A stretch of DNA of 64,000 bases, from the NCBI RefSeq assembly GCF_004005475.1, contig NZ_RZTZ01000012.1:62001-126000 (forward strand), given 5' to 3'. Source of the DNA: Niallia taxi. Lineage in GTDB: Bacteria > Bacillota > Bacilli > Bacillales > Cytobacillaceae. The position numbers and the translations under genes were made by a program. Shown piece after piece: positions 17,579 to 26,051 of the stretch. The first letter of the stretch is position 1; each line of letters begins with the position of its first letter. The notes under the pieces are model-generated. The model did not search any database, was not told the DNA's origin, and saw only the letters and a list, made by a program, of their open reading frames with translations.

Positions 17579-19690
17579 ATGGTTATTTCTGCAAGAGAAA
17601 GACTGATTTTGCAATTTTTGCTTGAAGATATGAAAGAGGATGTCACAATCAAGCAGCTTGCTGATATTGTGAATGTAAGTGAGCGGACAATCCACCGTGA
17701 CCTGAAAAATATTGAAGATGTTTTGCAGGCGTTTCACTTAAAGCTTCAAAAAAAAGCAGGAGTGGGAGTAAAGGTAATTGGCGCACAAGGTGATATTTAC
17801 CAATTAAGAGTAACAATTCTTAAACAGGATTTTACAGAATATACACCGGATGAAAGGCTTATCGTCGCATTATGTACATTGTTGGATAACAAAGAGCCTA
17901 TAAAGCTTTTTTCTCTTGCGAACGATATGGGTGTAACAACAGCAACTGTCAGTCACGATTTGGATAAACTTGAACCGATAATTAAACGATATGATCTGCA
18001 GCTTGTACGTAAGCGGGGTTATGGAATCGAACTGGAAGGTTCAGAGGATGCAAAAAGAAAGGCAATAACAAGTCTTATCTCGGAAAGATTTGACGTGCCA
18101 GAATTTTTGAAGATGGTCAGAGACAATATTCAAAAGAAATCCACCAATAAAATAGATTCTATTTCAGAAAGGCTGTTAGGCCTAGTTCATAAAGAAAAGA
18201 TCATCTTGATAGAGGGAATCATTGAGGAAATCAATGAAGAGCTGCCGTACAGTCTAGCAGACAGTTCTTATGTTGGGTTAGTTGTCCATATTGCCTTGGC
18301 GATGGAACGAATCCAGAGGGGCGAAAATATTACTCTTCAAGAAGACTATTTGCGAGAGTTGAAATCGACAAAAGAGTTTAGTTTTGCTCGAAAAATTGCT
18401 GCTCGCTTAGAAAGAACGTTTGAAGTCACCATTCCTGATGAAGAGATTGGTTATATTACGATGCATTTGCGTGGAGCAAAAATCCGCTATGACAAGGATA
18501 TAGGGATTAAGGATGAAAATATCGAGGTTGCTGTCATTGTACAGAGTTTAATCAAAAATGTCGAGAATCTTCTCCACACAAGATTATTGGATGAAACCTT
18601 ATCACAAGGGCTGTTGGCACATCTTCAGCCTGCGTTATACAGATTAAAGCAAAAAATGAGAATTTCCAACCCGCTGCTGAGCAATATTAAAGATGACTAT
18701 TATGATTTGTTTAAAGTCGTAAAAAAGGCAGCAGAGCTTACCTTACCCAATCAAGATATACCGGAAGAGGAAATCGGTTATTTGGTTTTGCATTTTGGAG
18801 CGGCATTAAATTCAAAACAGCTTACGACTAAATTAAGGGTTTTAATTATATGCTCAAGTGGAATTGGTACATCAAAAATGCTTGCCGCAAAAATTGGCAA
18901 TGAGATTCCTGGTCTTTCTGAAATTAAAACGGCATCTGTTTTTGAAATGAAGAACATTTCTCTTGATGAATATGATGCCATCCTATCAACGATTCCAATT
19001 GAGGATATGAACAGAGATTATTTTGTTGTCAGTCCGATTTTGACGAATCAGGAACTCGAACTTGTCAAAAACTATTTGCAAGAAAAAGGTGGACAATTAA
19101 CAGAAAAAGCAGAGCCGGTTAATGAAGGGGTTGAGATATTATCCCTCAGCTTTCAACACTTTGATCAACTAGGCAAGCAAGTAACAGTTCTTGCAGACCT
19201 ATTGAAGGATTTTGAGGTATGGAAAGCAGGCGATGCTGATTTAAACAAGGTATTACAGGATGGGCTGGAAAGGCTTTTGTATAAAGGTTCTATCTTAGAC
19301 GCTAACGAAGTGTTGTGCTCTCTAAAAAATAGAGAAAAGATAGGCGGCTTAGCTATTCCGGATACAACACTTGCCCTTTATCATACAAGAAGTAATAAAG
19401 TGGCATACCCATCTTTTAATATAATAGATGCAACAACTGCTTATGAATTGAAGGCGATGAATGGGGGAAGCGAAAAAGTAACAAGAATTTTGCTGTTGCT
19501 GGCACCATTCGAGCTGACTTCATCAACATTGGAATTATTAAGCTTTATTAGTTCCTTGATTATTCAGTCGCAAACTAGCATCAAGCTGTTTGAAAATGGA
19601 ACGAAAGATGAATTAGCACATTTCATTAGCAACCAATACTTAAAAAACTATATTCATACAAATCAGGAGGCAACAAAATGTCTATATTAA
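17579..19690 (+). CDS. mtlR: Mannitol operon transcriptional activator (MtlR)
   Basis: PRD-type activator controlled by PTS phosphorylation. Order: HTH at about 1-60 ([20 protein letters not shown]), second HTH about 80-140 ([20 protein letters not shown]), PRD1 about 185-290, PRD2 about 297-405, a GatB-type EIIB domain with [14 protein letters not shown] (cysteine 425), and an MtlA-type EIIA domain with [10 protein letters not shown] (histidine 602). Both phosphoacceptor residues known from B. subtilis MtlR are kept, so regulation should be standard. 703 residues is close to the family's 690-700. ATG at 17579 follows AAGGTGG. The end overlaps mtlF by 13 bases. Confidence 0.95.
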   Translation: MVISARERLILQFLLEDMKEDVTIKQLADIVNVSERTIHRDLKNIEDVLQAFHLKLQKKAGVGVKVIGAQGDIYQLRVTILKQDFTEYTPDERLIVALCTLLDNKEPIKLFSLANDMGVTTATVSHDLDKLEPIIKRYDLQLVRKRGYGIELEGSEDAKRKAITSLISERFDVPEFLKMVRDNIQKKSTNKIDSISERLLGLVHKEKIILIEGIIEEINEELPYSLADSSYVGLVVHIALAMERIQRGENITLQEDYLRELKSTKEFSFARKIAARLERTFEVTIPDEEIGYITMHLRGAKIRYDKDIGIKDENIEVAVIVQSLIKNVENLLHTRLLDETLSQGLLAHLQPALYRLKQKMRISNPLLSNIKDDYYDLFKVVKKAAELTLPNQDIPEEEIGYLVLHFGAALNSKQLTTKLRVLIICSSGIGTSKMLAAKIGNEIPGLSEIKTASVFEMKNISLDEYDAILSTIPIEDMNRDYFVVSPILTNQELELVKNYLQEKGGQLTEKAEPVNEGVEILSLSFQHFDQLGKQVTVLADLLKDFEVWKAGDADLNKVLQDGLERLLYKGSILDANEVLCSLKNREKIGGLAIPDTTLALYHTRSNKVAYPSFNIIDATTAYELKAMNGGSEKVTRILLLLAPFELTSSTLELLSFISSLIIQSQTSIKLFENGTKDELAHFISNQYLKNYIHTNQEATKCLY

Positions 19691-20109
19691 AAAAAGAAAA
19701 CATCATCCTAAACAGCAATGTATCTGAAAAAACAGAGGCTATTAAATTAGCTGGTCAAATCTTGGTAGACCAAGGCTATGTTTCAGCAGATTATATTCCA
19801 GCAATGCTTCAAAGAGAAGAGCTATCTTCTACTTACATGGGTAACTTCCTAGCGATTCCACATGGTACAGATGAAGCAAAAGCAGCTGTTCTACAATCTG
19901 GTCTATCAGTAGTACAAGTTCCAAACGGTGTTGACTTCGGTGATGGAAACATTGTGAAATTACTAGTTGGTATTGCAGGTAAAGACGGAGAGCACTTAGA
20001 GATTTTGTCTCAAATTGCTATCGTATGTTCAGAAGAAGAAAATGTTGAAAAGCTTGTACAAGCTAAATCAGAAGAGGAAATCATCTCAATTCTAAGCGAG
20101 GTTAACTAA
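19678..20109 (+). CDS. mtlF: Mannitol-specific PTS enzyme IIA (MtlF)
   Basis: Cytoplasmic phosphocarrier that passes phosphate from HPr to the EIIB domain of MtlA. The 143-residue protein has the phosphohistidine motif [12 protein letters not shown] (His62) and the upstream [20 protein letters not shown] at 19665-19670 is well placed for ATG 19678. It overlaps the end of mtlR by 13 bases and is one base short of mtlD, pointing to translational coupling in an mtlRFD unit. Confidence 0.95.
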   Translation: MSILKKENIILNSNVSEKTEAIKLAGQILVDQGYVSADYIPAMLQREELSSTYMGNFLAIPHGTDEAKAAVLQSGLSVVQVPNGVDFGDGNIVKLLVGIAGKDGEHLEILSQIAIVCSEEENVEKLVQAKSEEEIISILSEVN

Positions 20110-20110
20110 T

Positions 20111-21259
20111 ATGAAAGCTATCCATTTTGGAGCAGGAAATATTGGGAGAGGCTTTATCGGCCTTTTATTACATCAATCAAAGTATGAAGTTCACTTTGTA
20201 GATGTAAATGAAAAAGTCATTGATGAAATCAACCAAGAGGGCACATACAATGTGTTTTTGGCAAATGATGCGAAGGACCAATTTACAGTAACTAATATTA
20301 AAGGTATTAACAGCAAAGTAAATCCGGAAAAAGCAGTGGAAGAAATTGCCTCTGCTGATTTAGTTACAACAGCTATTGGTCCAAATATCCTTAAGTTCAT
20401 TGCACCATTAATTGCAGATGGATTAAAAGCAAGAAAAGCAAAAAATGGACAATTCTTGAATATCATTGCGTGTGAAAACATGATTGGTGGAAGCACAGAG
20501 TTGAAGAAGTTCGTGTTTGAGCACCTAAATGATGAAGAAAAAACATGGGCGGAAGAATATATTGGATTCCCTGATTCTGCAGTGGACCGTATTGTTCCGA
20601 ATCAGTCAAATGAAAAGCTGTTGGACGTACTTGTTGAGCCATTCTTTGAGTGGGTTATTGATGAAACGAAAATCAAAGGTGAAAAACCTGAGATTCCAGA
20701 AGCGCATTTCGTTGAAAACTTAACTGCTTATATTGAAAGAAAACTGTTCACTGTTAATACAGGTCATGCTACAACAGCATACCTTGGTAACATAAAGGAC
20801 TATAAAACAATTTCTGAAACAATTGCTCACAAAGATGTTGAGGAAAAGGTATTGCAAGTCTTAAGTGAGACAGGAAAAGTGCTTGTTGAAAAATACAAGT
20901 TCGACAAGGAAGAGCATCAAAAGTATATTCAAAAAATCATCGGAAGATTCTCTAACCCACATATCGTTGACGATGTGAAAAGGGTTGGACGTTCTCCACT
21001 ACGCAAATTAAGCCGTAATGACCGCTTAGTTGCACCAGCAATGGAATATGTTGAACTATTCAAGGAAATTCCTGCAGGATTAGTGGAAGTAATGGCTTCA
21101 GCGATGCTGTTCTTCTCATCAGAAGATCAAGAATCAGTTGAGTTAAAAGAATTGATTCAGGCTAAAGGAGCAGAACAAGCATTCATCGAGGTTTCTGGAC
21201 TGTCAGCAGACAACAAGCTAGTTAGTGCTGTAGCTGCAGCTTACAAAGAAATTCAATAA
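20111..21259 (+). CDS. mtlD: Mannitol-1-phosphate 5-dehydrogenase (MtlD)
   Basis: NAD+-dependent dehydrogenase converting mannitol 1-phosphate to fructose 6-phosphate, feeding glycolysis. The N terminus is the NAD-binding Rossmann motif HFGAGNIGRGFIG; further family features are GPNILKFIAP, FPDSAVDRIVP, NTGHATTAYLG and VGRSPLRKLSRNDRLVAPA. 382 residues is the usual size. It closes the mtl cluster, starting directly after mtlF and followed by a strong terminator. Confidence 0.96.
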   Translation: MKAIHFGAGNIGRGFIGLLLHQSKYEVHFVDVNEKVIDEINQEGTYNVFLANDAKDQFTVTNIKGINSKVNPEKAVEEIASADLVTTAIGPNILKFIAPLIADGLKARKAKNGQFLNIIACENMIGGSTELKKFVFEHLNDEEKTWAEEYIGFPDSAVDRIVPNQSNEKLLDVLVEPFFEWVIDETKIKGEKPEIPEAHFVENLTAYIERKLFTVNTGHATTAYLGNIKDYKTISETIAHKDVEEKVLQVLSETGKVLVEKYKFDKEEHQKYIQKIIGRFSNPHIVDDVKRVGRSPLRKLSRNDRLVAPAMEYVELFKEIPAGLVEVMASAMLFFSSEDQESVELKELIQAKGAEQAFIEVSGLSADNKLVSAVAAAYKEIQ

Positions 21260-21266
21260 CTTGGTT

Positions 21267-21300
21267 AGAGAGCTGTCCTTAAATAGGACAGCTCTTTTTG
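21267..21300 (+). terminator. Terminator after mtlD
   Basis: Stem AGAGCTGTCCT / AGGACAGCTCT with a 5-base loop and T5. Confidence 0.92.
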
Positions 21301-21316
21301 TATTATTTTCCAATAA

Positions 21317-21342
21317 GTTTTGTGGAATTTGGACAAGGGTAA
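21317..21342 (+). promoter_or_regulatory. Sigma-B-type promoter of gspA-like gene
   Basis: GTTTTG (21317-21322), a 14-base spacer, and GGGTAA (21337-21342) match the general stress sigma-B consensus (GTTTAA, 12-15 bases, GGGTAT). It sits 35 bases before the start of a GspA homologue; gspA is a sigma-B gene in B. subtilis. Confidence 0.7.
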
Positions 21343-21376
21343 ATAAGGAGCATACAGAAAGGAGAGAAAGTGTAAA

Positions 21377-22234
21377 ATGAATACTAATAAGACTATCCAT
21401 GTGGTTTCTTCAACAGATGATAATTATGTTCCCCATCTAGGAGTAATGTTTGTTTCTCTCTTAGAAAATACCCAACAACACAGAAAGGTGCAGCTATATG
21501 TGCTGAATGGTGGCATAACAGAGAAGAATAAACAATGGCTGCAAAAGACTGTAGCTCCATATCAAACTTCCATACAATTTTTGGATGTTGATCCAAAACA
21601 ATATGAGAACGCAATCGAAAGCAGACATATCACAAAAGCCTCCTATTACCGTATTTCCATTCCAGATTTAATTTCTGATTCAGATATTGAAAAGGTCCTC
21701 TATATCGACAGTGATACTGTAGTGCTAGATGATGTTTCCAAAATCTATGATCAGGATATATCGCCTAATATTGCTGCGGCAGTAATTGACTGCGGACTTC
21801 ATGACAGACTTCAAACACTTAAAGTCAGCGAGGATGCAAACTATTTTAATGCAGGCATTATGCTAATAGACTTAAAAAGCTGGAGAGACAATAATATAAC
21901 AGACAGAGCCTTTGATTATATAAAAAATGCAACAGATGAACAGCTAGAATACCATGATCAAGATATTCTTAACACATTGCTTTGTGATAAATGGCTCGAG
22001 CTTCATCCGAAGTGGAATGCTCAAGCGTATTTATTGTTAAAACAAAAGAAATTAGAATTTATTGATGAAATCAAAAAGCAGGAAGCGTTCAGTAAGCCTG
22101 CGATTGTTCATTTCTGCGGGGAAGAAAAGCCATGGCTGAAAGGATATGTCCATCCATATAAAAAGACGTATTATCATTACTTAGAAAAGACTGCTTCAGG
22201 ATTGGAGCAAGGAGCAAGTGCAAAAAACATATGA
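21377..22234 (+). CDS. gspA: General stress glycosyltransferase family 8 protein (GspA-like)
   Basis: Retaining GT8 glycosyltransferase, 285 residues. N terminus HVVSSTDDNYVPHLGVMFVSLLEN, donor-binding segment ASYYRISIPDLI, metal-binding DxD motif in VLYIDSDTVVLDD, the acceptor-side YFNAGIMLIDLKSWR, and HFCGEEKPWLKGYVHPY near the end (the HxxGxxKPW motif) are all typical. It corresponds to GspA, a general stress protein whose acceptor is unknown. ATG at 21377 follows AAAGGAGAG. The sigma-B-type promoter immediately upstream supports the assignment. Confidence 0.87.
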   Translation: MNTNKTIHVVSSTDDNYVPHLGVMFVSLLENTQQHRKVQLYVLNGGITEKNKQWLQKTVAPYQTSIQFLDVDPKQYENAIESRHITKASYYRISIPDLISDSDIEKVLYIDSDTVVLDDVSKIYDQDISPNIAAAVIDCGLHDRLQTLKVSEDANYFNAGIMLIDLKSWRDNNITDRAFDYIKNATDEQLEYHDQDILNTLLCDKWLELHPKWNAQAYLLLKQKKLEFIDEIKKQEAFSKPAIVHFCGEEKPWLKGYVHPYKKTYYHYLEKTASGLEQGASAKNI

Positions 22235-22236
22235 TG

Positions 22237-22273
22237 AAAAAAGGCTGAAACTGTTAAGTTTCAGCCTTTTTAA
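22237..22273. terminator. Terminator between gspA and the 39-residue protein gene
   Basis: Stem AAAGGCTGAAACT / AGTTTCAGCCTTT with T5 on the right and A-rich left side, usable in both directions. Confidence 0.88.
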
Positions 22274-22274
22274 T

Positions 22275-22394
22275 TTAGTTTGGCATTCGTGAAGCAGAGC
22301 CGCCTTTAGACTGCTTTCTCTTTTCCATCAGTTTTTTGACGATAGGATAAATGACTGGAGCCCATTTAATAGCTGTTCTTATCATTTTCTTCAT
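22275..22394 (-). CDS. Small basic 39-residue protein of unknown function
   Basis: Minus-strand ORF reading [20 protein letters not shown] then [22 protein letters not shown] at 22394 is preceded by AAAAGGAGTG at ideal spacing, and the stop lies just before a terminator that serves this strand. Composition is basic (many Lys/Arg), with one short hydrophobic amphipathic stretch [10 protein letters not shown] do not recognise the family. A membrane-surface or nucleic-acid-associated small protein is possible, but that is inference from composition only. Confidence 0.6.
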   Translation of the reverse strand: MKKMIRTAIKWAPVIYPIVKKLMEKRKQSKGGSASRMPN

Positions 22395-22600
22395 ATCTAT
22401 CACTCCTTTTTCTTATCTATTCCCAGCCAGAGGAATAGATAAACAAGCCAAAAAGAGGGAAAGTCAAGTGTTTTGGCTATAATATATATTGTATTTGCTC
22501 CTGAAAGAGCATATAGTTTTTATAGAATGAACTGCAACAATTTATGGCAATATTACGTCTAAATAGAAAGTATAGAGAATGAAGAAAAGGAAAGGGTAAA

Positions 22601-24697
22601 ATGATGGAGAAAATCAAATCTCTGCTAGGTATGTTCTGGCGGTTTTGGAAAAGAAGACATTTAACACAAATTCTTTTGTTAGCATTGTTATTATTTGTAC
22701 TAGTTTCTATATTATATTTCATGTATTTGGCAAGCCAAGCAAACGTAAGTACGTTGAAGGCTGGATTAAGCCAGGCTACCGTCATTTATGACAAAGACGG
22801 CGATGAGGCGACGGAAATAAAGACAGAAAGAACGGAAGGAATAGAGCTGAAGGATCTTCCGGACTATGTGCCGGGGGCTGTAGTCTCCATTGAGGATGAA
22901 AGATTCTACAGTCATAATGGTTTTGATTTAAAAGGAATAACACGGGCATTCTTTAAGAACCTTCTTGCTGGCAGTATAACGGGCGGAGGCAGCACAATCA
23001 CACAGCAGCTTACCAAAAATGCCCTGTTATCTTCTGAACAGACATATAAACGAAAAGCAGAAGAATTATTTCTAGCTGTGGAAATAGAGAAGCATTACAG
23101 CAAGGATGAAATTCTCCAAATGTATCTCAACCATGTATACTTTGGGAGCGGTGCATGGGGAATAGATCAAGCAGCTAAAAAGTACTATAACAAAAACATT
23201 AAGGATGTTTCTATAAGCGAAGCAGCACTGATTGCGGGCTTGCTACAGGCACCGTCTGCTCTTGATCCGTATAAAAATTATGAAGGTGCGATTAAGCGGC
23301 GAAATGTAGTGCTTGGCAAGATGAAGGAAGAAAAAGTAATCTCGGAAGCTGAATATAAAAAAGCGATTGATGAAAAGATTGTGCTGGAAGACGGCGGAGG
23401 CTCGTTCATTGATAGAGATTATCCTTACTTTGTTGATTCAGTAATAGATGAGGCAATATCTCAATATGGGCTAACCCAAGAAGAGATTTTGACAAGAGGC
23501 TATAAAATTTATACAGAAATGGACCAAAACCTGCAATCAACACTAGAAAAAACATTTGCGAACGACTCCTTATTTCCATCAAGCAGTGATGGAACATCTT
23601 CACAAGGAGGTGCTGTGTTGCTTGACCCTGAGACAGGCGGTATTAGAGGTCTTGTTGGAGGCAGGGGTGAACAGGTTTTCAGAGGGTATAACCGTGCAAC
23701 ACAAATTAAGGTTCAGCCAGGATCAACAATGAAGCCGCTGGCGGTTTATACGCCGGCATTAGAAGCAGGCTATAAGACTACCTCTATTCTGAAGGATGAA
23801 CCGTTTAAAAAAGGTGACTATGAGCCGCAAAACTTTACTAAAACCTATCAAGGGGATGTGCCGATGTACGAGGCGCTCGAGAAATCCTTAAATGTTCCTG
23901 CAGTTTGGTTATTGGATAAAATAGGACTTGATAAAGGACTCGATGCTTTAGATCGATTTGGAATTCCATATGAAAAGGATGATGAGTACTTAGGAATTGC
24001 CCTTGGAGGAATGACGAAGGGGGTTTCCCCGCTGCAGATGGCAGAAGCATATTCCACCTTCCCAAATAACGGAGTTCGGATGGAAGGCCATTTGATTACT
24101 AAAATTGTCGGGCCTACGGGCAATGTTATTGCAGAGTATCAATCAAAGTCGACTAAAGTGACATCAAAGTCTGTTGCGGAGAATATGACCTCCATGCTGT
24201 TGGATGTTATAGATTCAGGTACAGGTCAAGGAGCAAAGGTAACTGGCTTTGAAATAGCTGGAAAAACAGGTTCGACACAATTGGTTAACGCTAATCTGTC
24301 TGGTACAAAAGATCAGTGGTTTGTCGGCTATACGCCTAACTTAGTTGGAGCAATGTGGCTCGGCTATGACAAAACAGATAATCAGCATTATCTTAAGAGT
24401 AAAAGCTCAGGAGATGTCGTACCAATATTCAAAACAATCATGGATCAAGCAGTCCAGTATGTGGAGCCAGAGAACTTTTCTGTTATATCTGTGAGCGACC
24501 AGCTTGCAGGTAAAAAAGAGCGTACACAGAAAGTGGAAGAGACAAAAGAAGCAATCAAGGAAAAGGCAAAAGAAATTCAAACAACGATTGAAGAGAATTC
24601 TTCCAAATGGAGTCAAGTGGTAGATGAAATGAAGGAAGATGCAGGCGTTATCAGCGGGAAGCTGAAAGACAAATGGAATGAAATAATGGGTCAATAA
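22601..24697 (+). CDS. Class A penicillin-binding protein (bifunctional transglycosylase/transpeptidase, PbpF/PbpG-like)
   Basis: Membrane-anchored peptidoglycan synthase, 698 residues. Cytoplasmic basic tail and one TM helix (about 25-47), GT51 transglycosylase domain (about 75-245: SIEDERFYSHNGFDLKGI, GGSTITQQLTKN, AALIAGLLQAPSALDP), then the transpeptidase domain with SxxK in QPGSTMKPLAVY (Ser375), SLN in EKSLNVPAV and KTG in AGKTGSTQ. The C-terminal 50 residues are charged and helical. The size suits B. subtilis PbpF or PbpG, which act in spore wall synthesis, but which one cannot be told. ATG at 22601 or 22604 follows AAAGGAAAGGG. Monocistronic. Confidence 0.92.
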   Translation: MMEKIKSLLGMFWRFWKRRHLTQILLLALLLFVLVSILYFMYLASQANVSTLKAGLSQATVIYDKDGDEATEIKTERTEGIELKDLPDYVPGAVVSIEDERFYSHNGFDLKGITRAFFKNLLAGSITGGGSTITQQLTKNALLSSEQTYKRKAEELFLAVEIEKHYSKDEILQMYLNHVYFGSGAWGIDQAAKKYYNKNIKDVSISEAALIAGLLQAPSALDPYKNYEGAIKRRNVVLGKMKEEKVISEAEYKKAIDEKIVLEDGGGSFIDRDYPYFVDSVIDEAISQYGLTQEEILTRGYKIYTEMDQNLQSTLEKTFANDSLFPSSSDGTSSQGGAVLLDPETGGIRGLVGGRGEQVFRGYNRATQIKVQPGSTMKPLAVYTPALEAGYKTTSILKDEPFKKGDYEPQNFTKTYQGDVPMYEALEKSLNVPAVWLLDKIGLDKGLDALDRFGIPYEKDDEYLGIALGGMTKGVSPLQMAEAYSTFPNNGVRMEGHLITKIVGPTGNVIAEYQSKSTKVTSKSVAENMTSMLLDVIDSGTGQGAKVTGFEIAGKTGSTQLVNANLSGTKDQWFVGYTPNLVGAMWLGYDKTDNQHYLKSKSSGDVVPIFKTIMDQAVQYVEPENFSVISVSDQLAGKKERTQKVEETKEAIKEKAKEIQTTIEENSSKWSQVVDEMKEDAGVISGKLKDKWNEIMGQ

Positions 24698-24701
24698 AAA
24701 C

Positions 24702-24734
24702 AAAAGGCTGGAACGAATTGTTCCAGCCTTTTAT
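24702..24734 (+). terminator. Terminator after class A PBP gene
   Basis: Stem AAAAGGCTGGAAC (24702-24714) / GTTCCAGCCTTTT (24720-24732). Confidence 0.9.
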
Positions 24735-25106
24735 ATATTGATTTTCATGAAAAAAAAGTATATATAATAGAAGCGTTTTGTTTGGGTAATAATGGTTATA
24801 TATCCTTTTAAAAAAGTAGATGTGACAAGTTTATGGACATAGATTTTCATAGCCACATCTGCTATAATTACTGAGTTGGTATCTTCTTGGAAAATGTTTG
24901 CTAGATTTAAGTGCAAAACAAATGTGATAATTGGAAAAAATATCCTTACGATTTTTGTCACATTTACATGCTTCGAGATATGATATCATCATACTGGTAG
25001 TAATAATAGTATTTTACCTATTTAAAATGAATGTTCTATGTCTAATTCTTGAACATTCTGTGAATATTTTAACATTTAAAAGTTAAATTGGAAGGAGATG
25101 CACTAA
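24735..25106 (+). promoter_or_regulatory. qoxABCD upstream region with TGTGA half-sites
   Basis: A 370-base AT-rich leader before qoxA. It holds TGTGACAA (24821-24828), TGTGATAA (24923-24930) and the reverse TTGTCACA (24956-24963); AAATGTGA (24920) and TCACATTT (24958) form an 8-bp inverted repeat 30 bases apart, and AGATGTG (24818) / CACATCT (24854) another. A possible promoter is TTGAAC (25049-25054) with TAACAT (25070-25075), a short 15-base spacer. TCTGTGAAT between them resembles a ResD-type motif. None of these is proven. Confidence 0.35.
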
Positions 25107-26051
25107 ATGAAGTCAAAAAAAGGCTTATTATTATCACTTCTAGCGATTGTGCCAATTTTTGTACTTAGCGGCTGTGACAGTATGGTTGTATTTGATCCAA
25201 AAGGCCCTGTAGCTAAAAGCATTATGGATTTAATTAACTGGTCGCTTATCTTTATGGCAATTATCGTAATAGTTGTTTTTGGTTTGTTCGGTTACATTGT
25301 TTGGAAATACCGTGCTAAACCTGAAAATGAAGGGTATGAACCGCCAGAGGAGCACGGAAGTACAGTGCTTGAGATTGTCTGGACAGTTATTCCTTTCTTA
25401 ATCATTATTGCTTTGACAATTCCAACTGTCAAAACAATCTATGCAGTGGAAGATATTCCAAAGAATTACGAAGATCAGGAACCAGTTGTGATTAATGTCA
25501 CATCTGCAGACTGGAAATGGATTTTCAGTTATCCAGAAGAGGGAATTGAAACAGTGAACTACGTTAAAATCCCTGCTGGTGTTCCGATTGAATTTAAATT
25601 AACTTCTGCTGGAACAATGCAATCTTTCTGGGTTCCACAGCTTGCTGGTCAAAAATACACAATGTATGGAGCTGAAACAGAGCTATACCTAGTTGCAGAT
25701 CATACAGGTGAATATTTAGGACAAAACACAAACTTCAACGGTAAAGGATATGCAGAAATGCAATTTAACGTAGAAGCTGAAACACAAGATGATTACAATG
25801 CTTGGGTAGATGAAGTAAAAGATACTGCACCTAAGCTATCAGAGGATAAATATAAAGAATTGTTGAAGCCTACGCATTTAGGACGCATGACATTCTCTAA
25901 TACACATTTAGAATGGATTGATCATGGTAAAGGCGGAACTTCTAACTATTACTTGAACCCTGAATTATACAAAGTTCATGGTTACCAAGGTAAAATCTTC
26001 GATCATGAAGATGCAGACAGCGAAGAGAAAACTGATGGGGGTGAGCATTGA
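25107..26051 (+). CDS. qoxA: Cytochrome aa3 quinol oxidase subunit II (QoxA)
   Basis: Membrane lipoprotein subunit of the terminal quinol oxidase. Signal peptide with lipobox VLSGC (Cys23), two further TM helices, and the periplasm-side cupredoxin domain (about 115-220: SADWKWIFSYPEEGIETVN, SFWVPQLAGQKYTMYG). The CuA cysteine pair of cytochrome c oxidases is missing, as expected for a quinol oxidase. The C-terminal COX-ARM-like tail is charged. ATG at 25107 follows GGAAGGAGATG. Its stop overlaps the qoxB start (TGATG). Confidence 0.95.
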   Translation: MKSKKGLLLSLLAIVPIFVLSGCDSMVVFDPKGPVAKSIMDLINWSLIFMAIIVIVVFGLFGYIVWKYRAKPENEGYEPPEEHGSTVLEIVWTVIPFLIIIALTIPTVKTIYAVEDIPKNYEDQEPVVINVTSADWKWIFSYPEEGIETVNYVKIPAGVPIEFKLTSAGTMQSFWVPQLAGQKYTMYGAETELYLVADHTGEYLGQNTNFNGKGYAEMQFNVEAETQDDYNAWVDEVKDTAPKLSEDKYKELLKPTHLGRMTFSNTHLEWIDHGKGGTSNYYLNPELYKVHGYQGKIFDHEDADSEEKTDGGEH

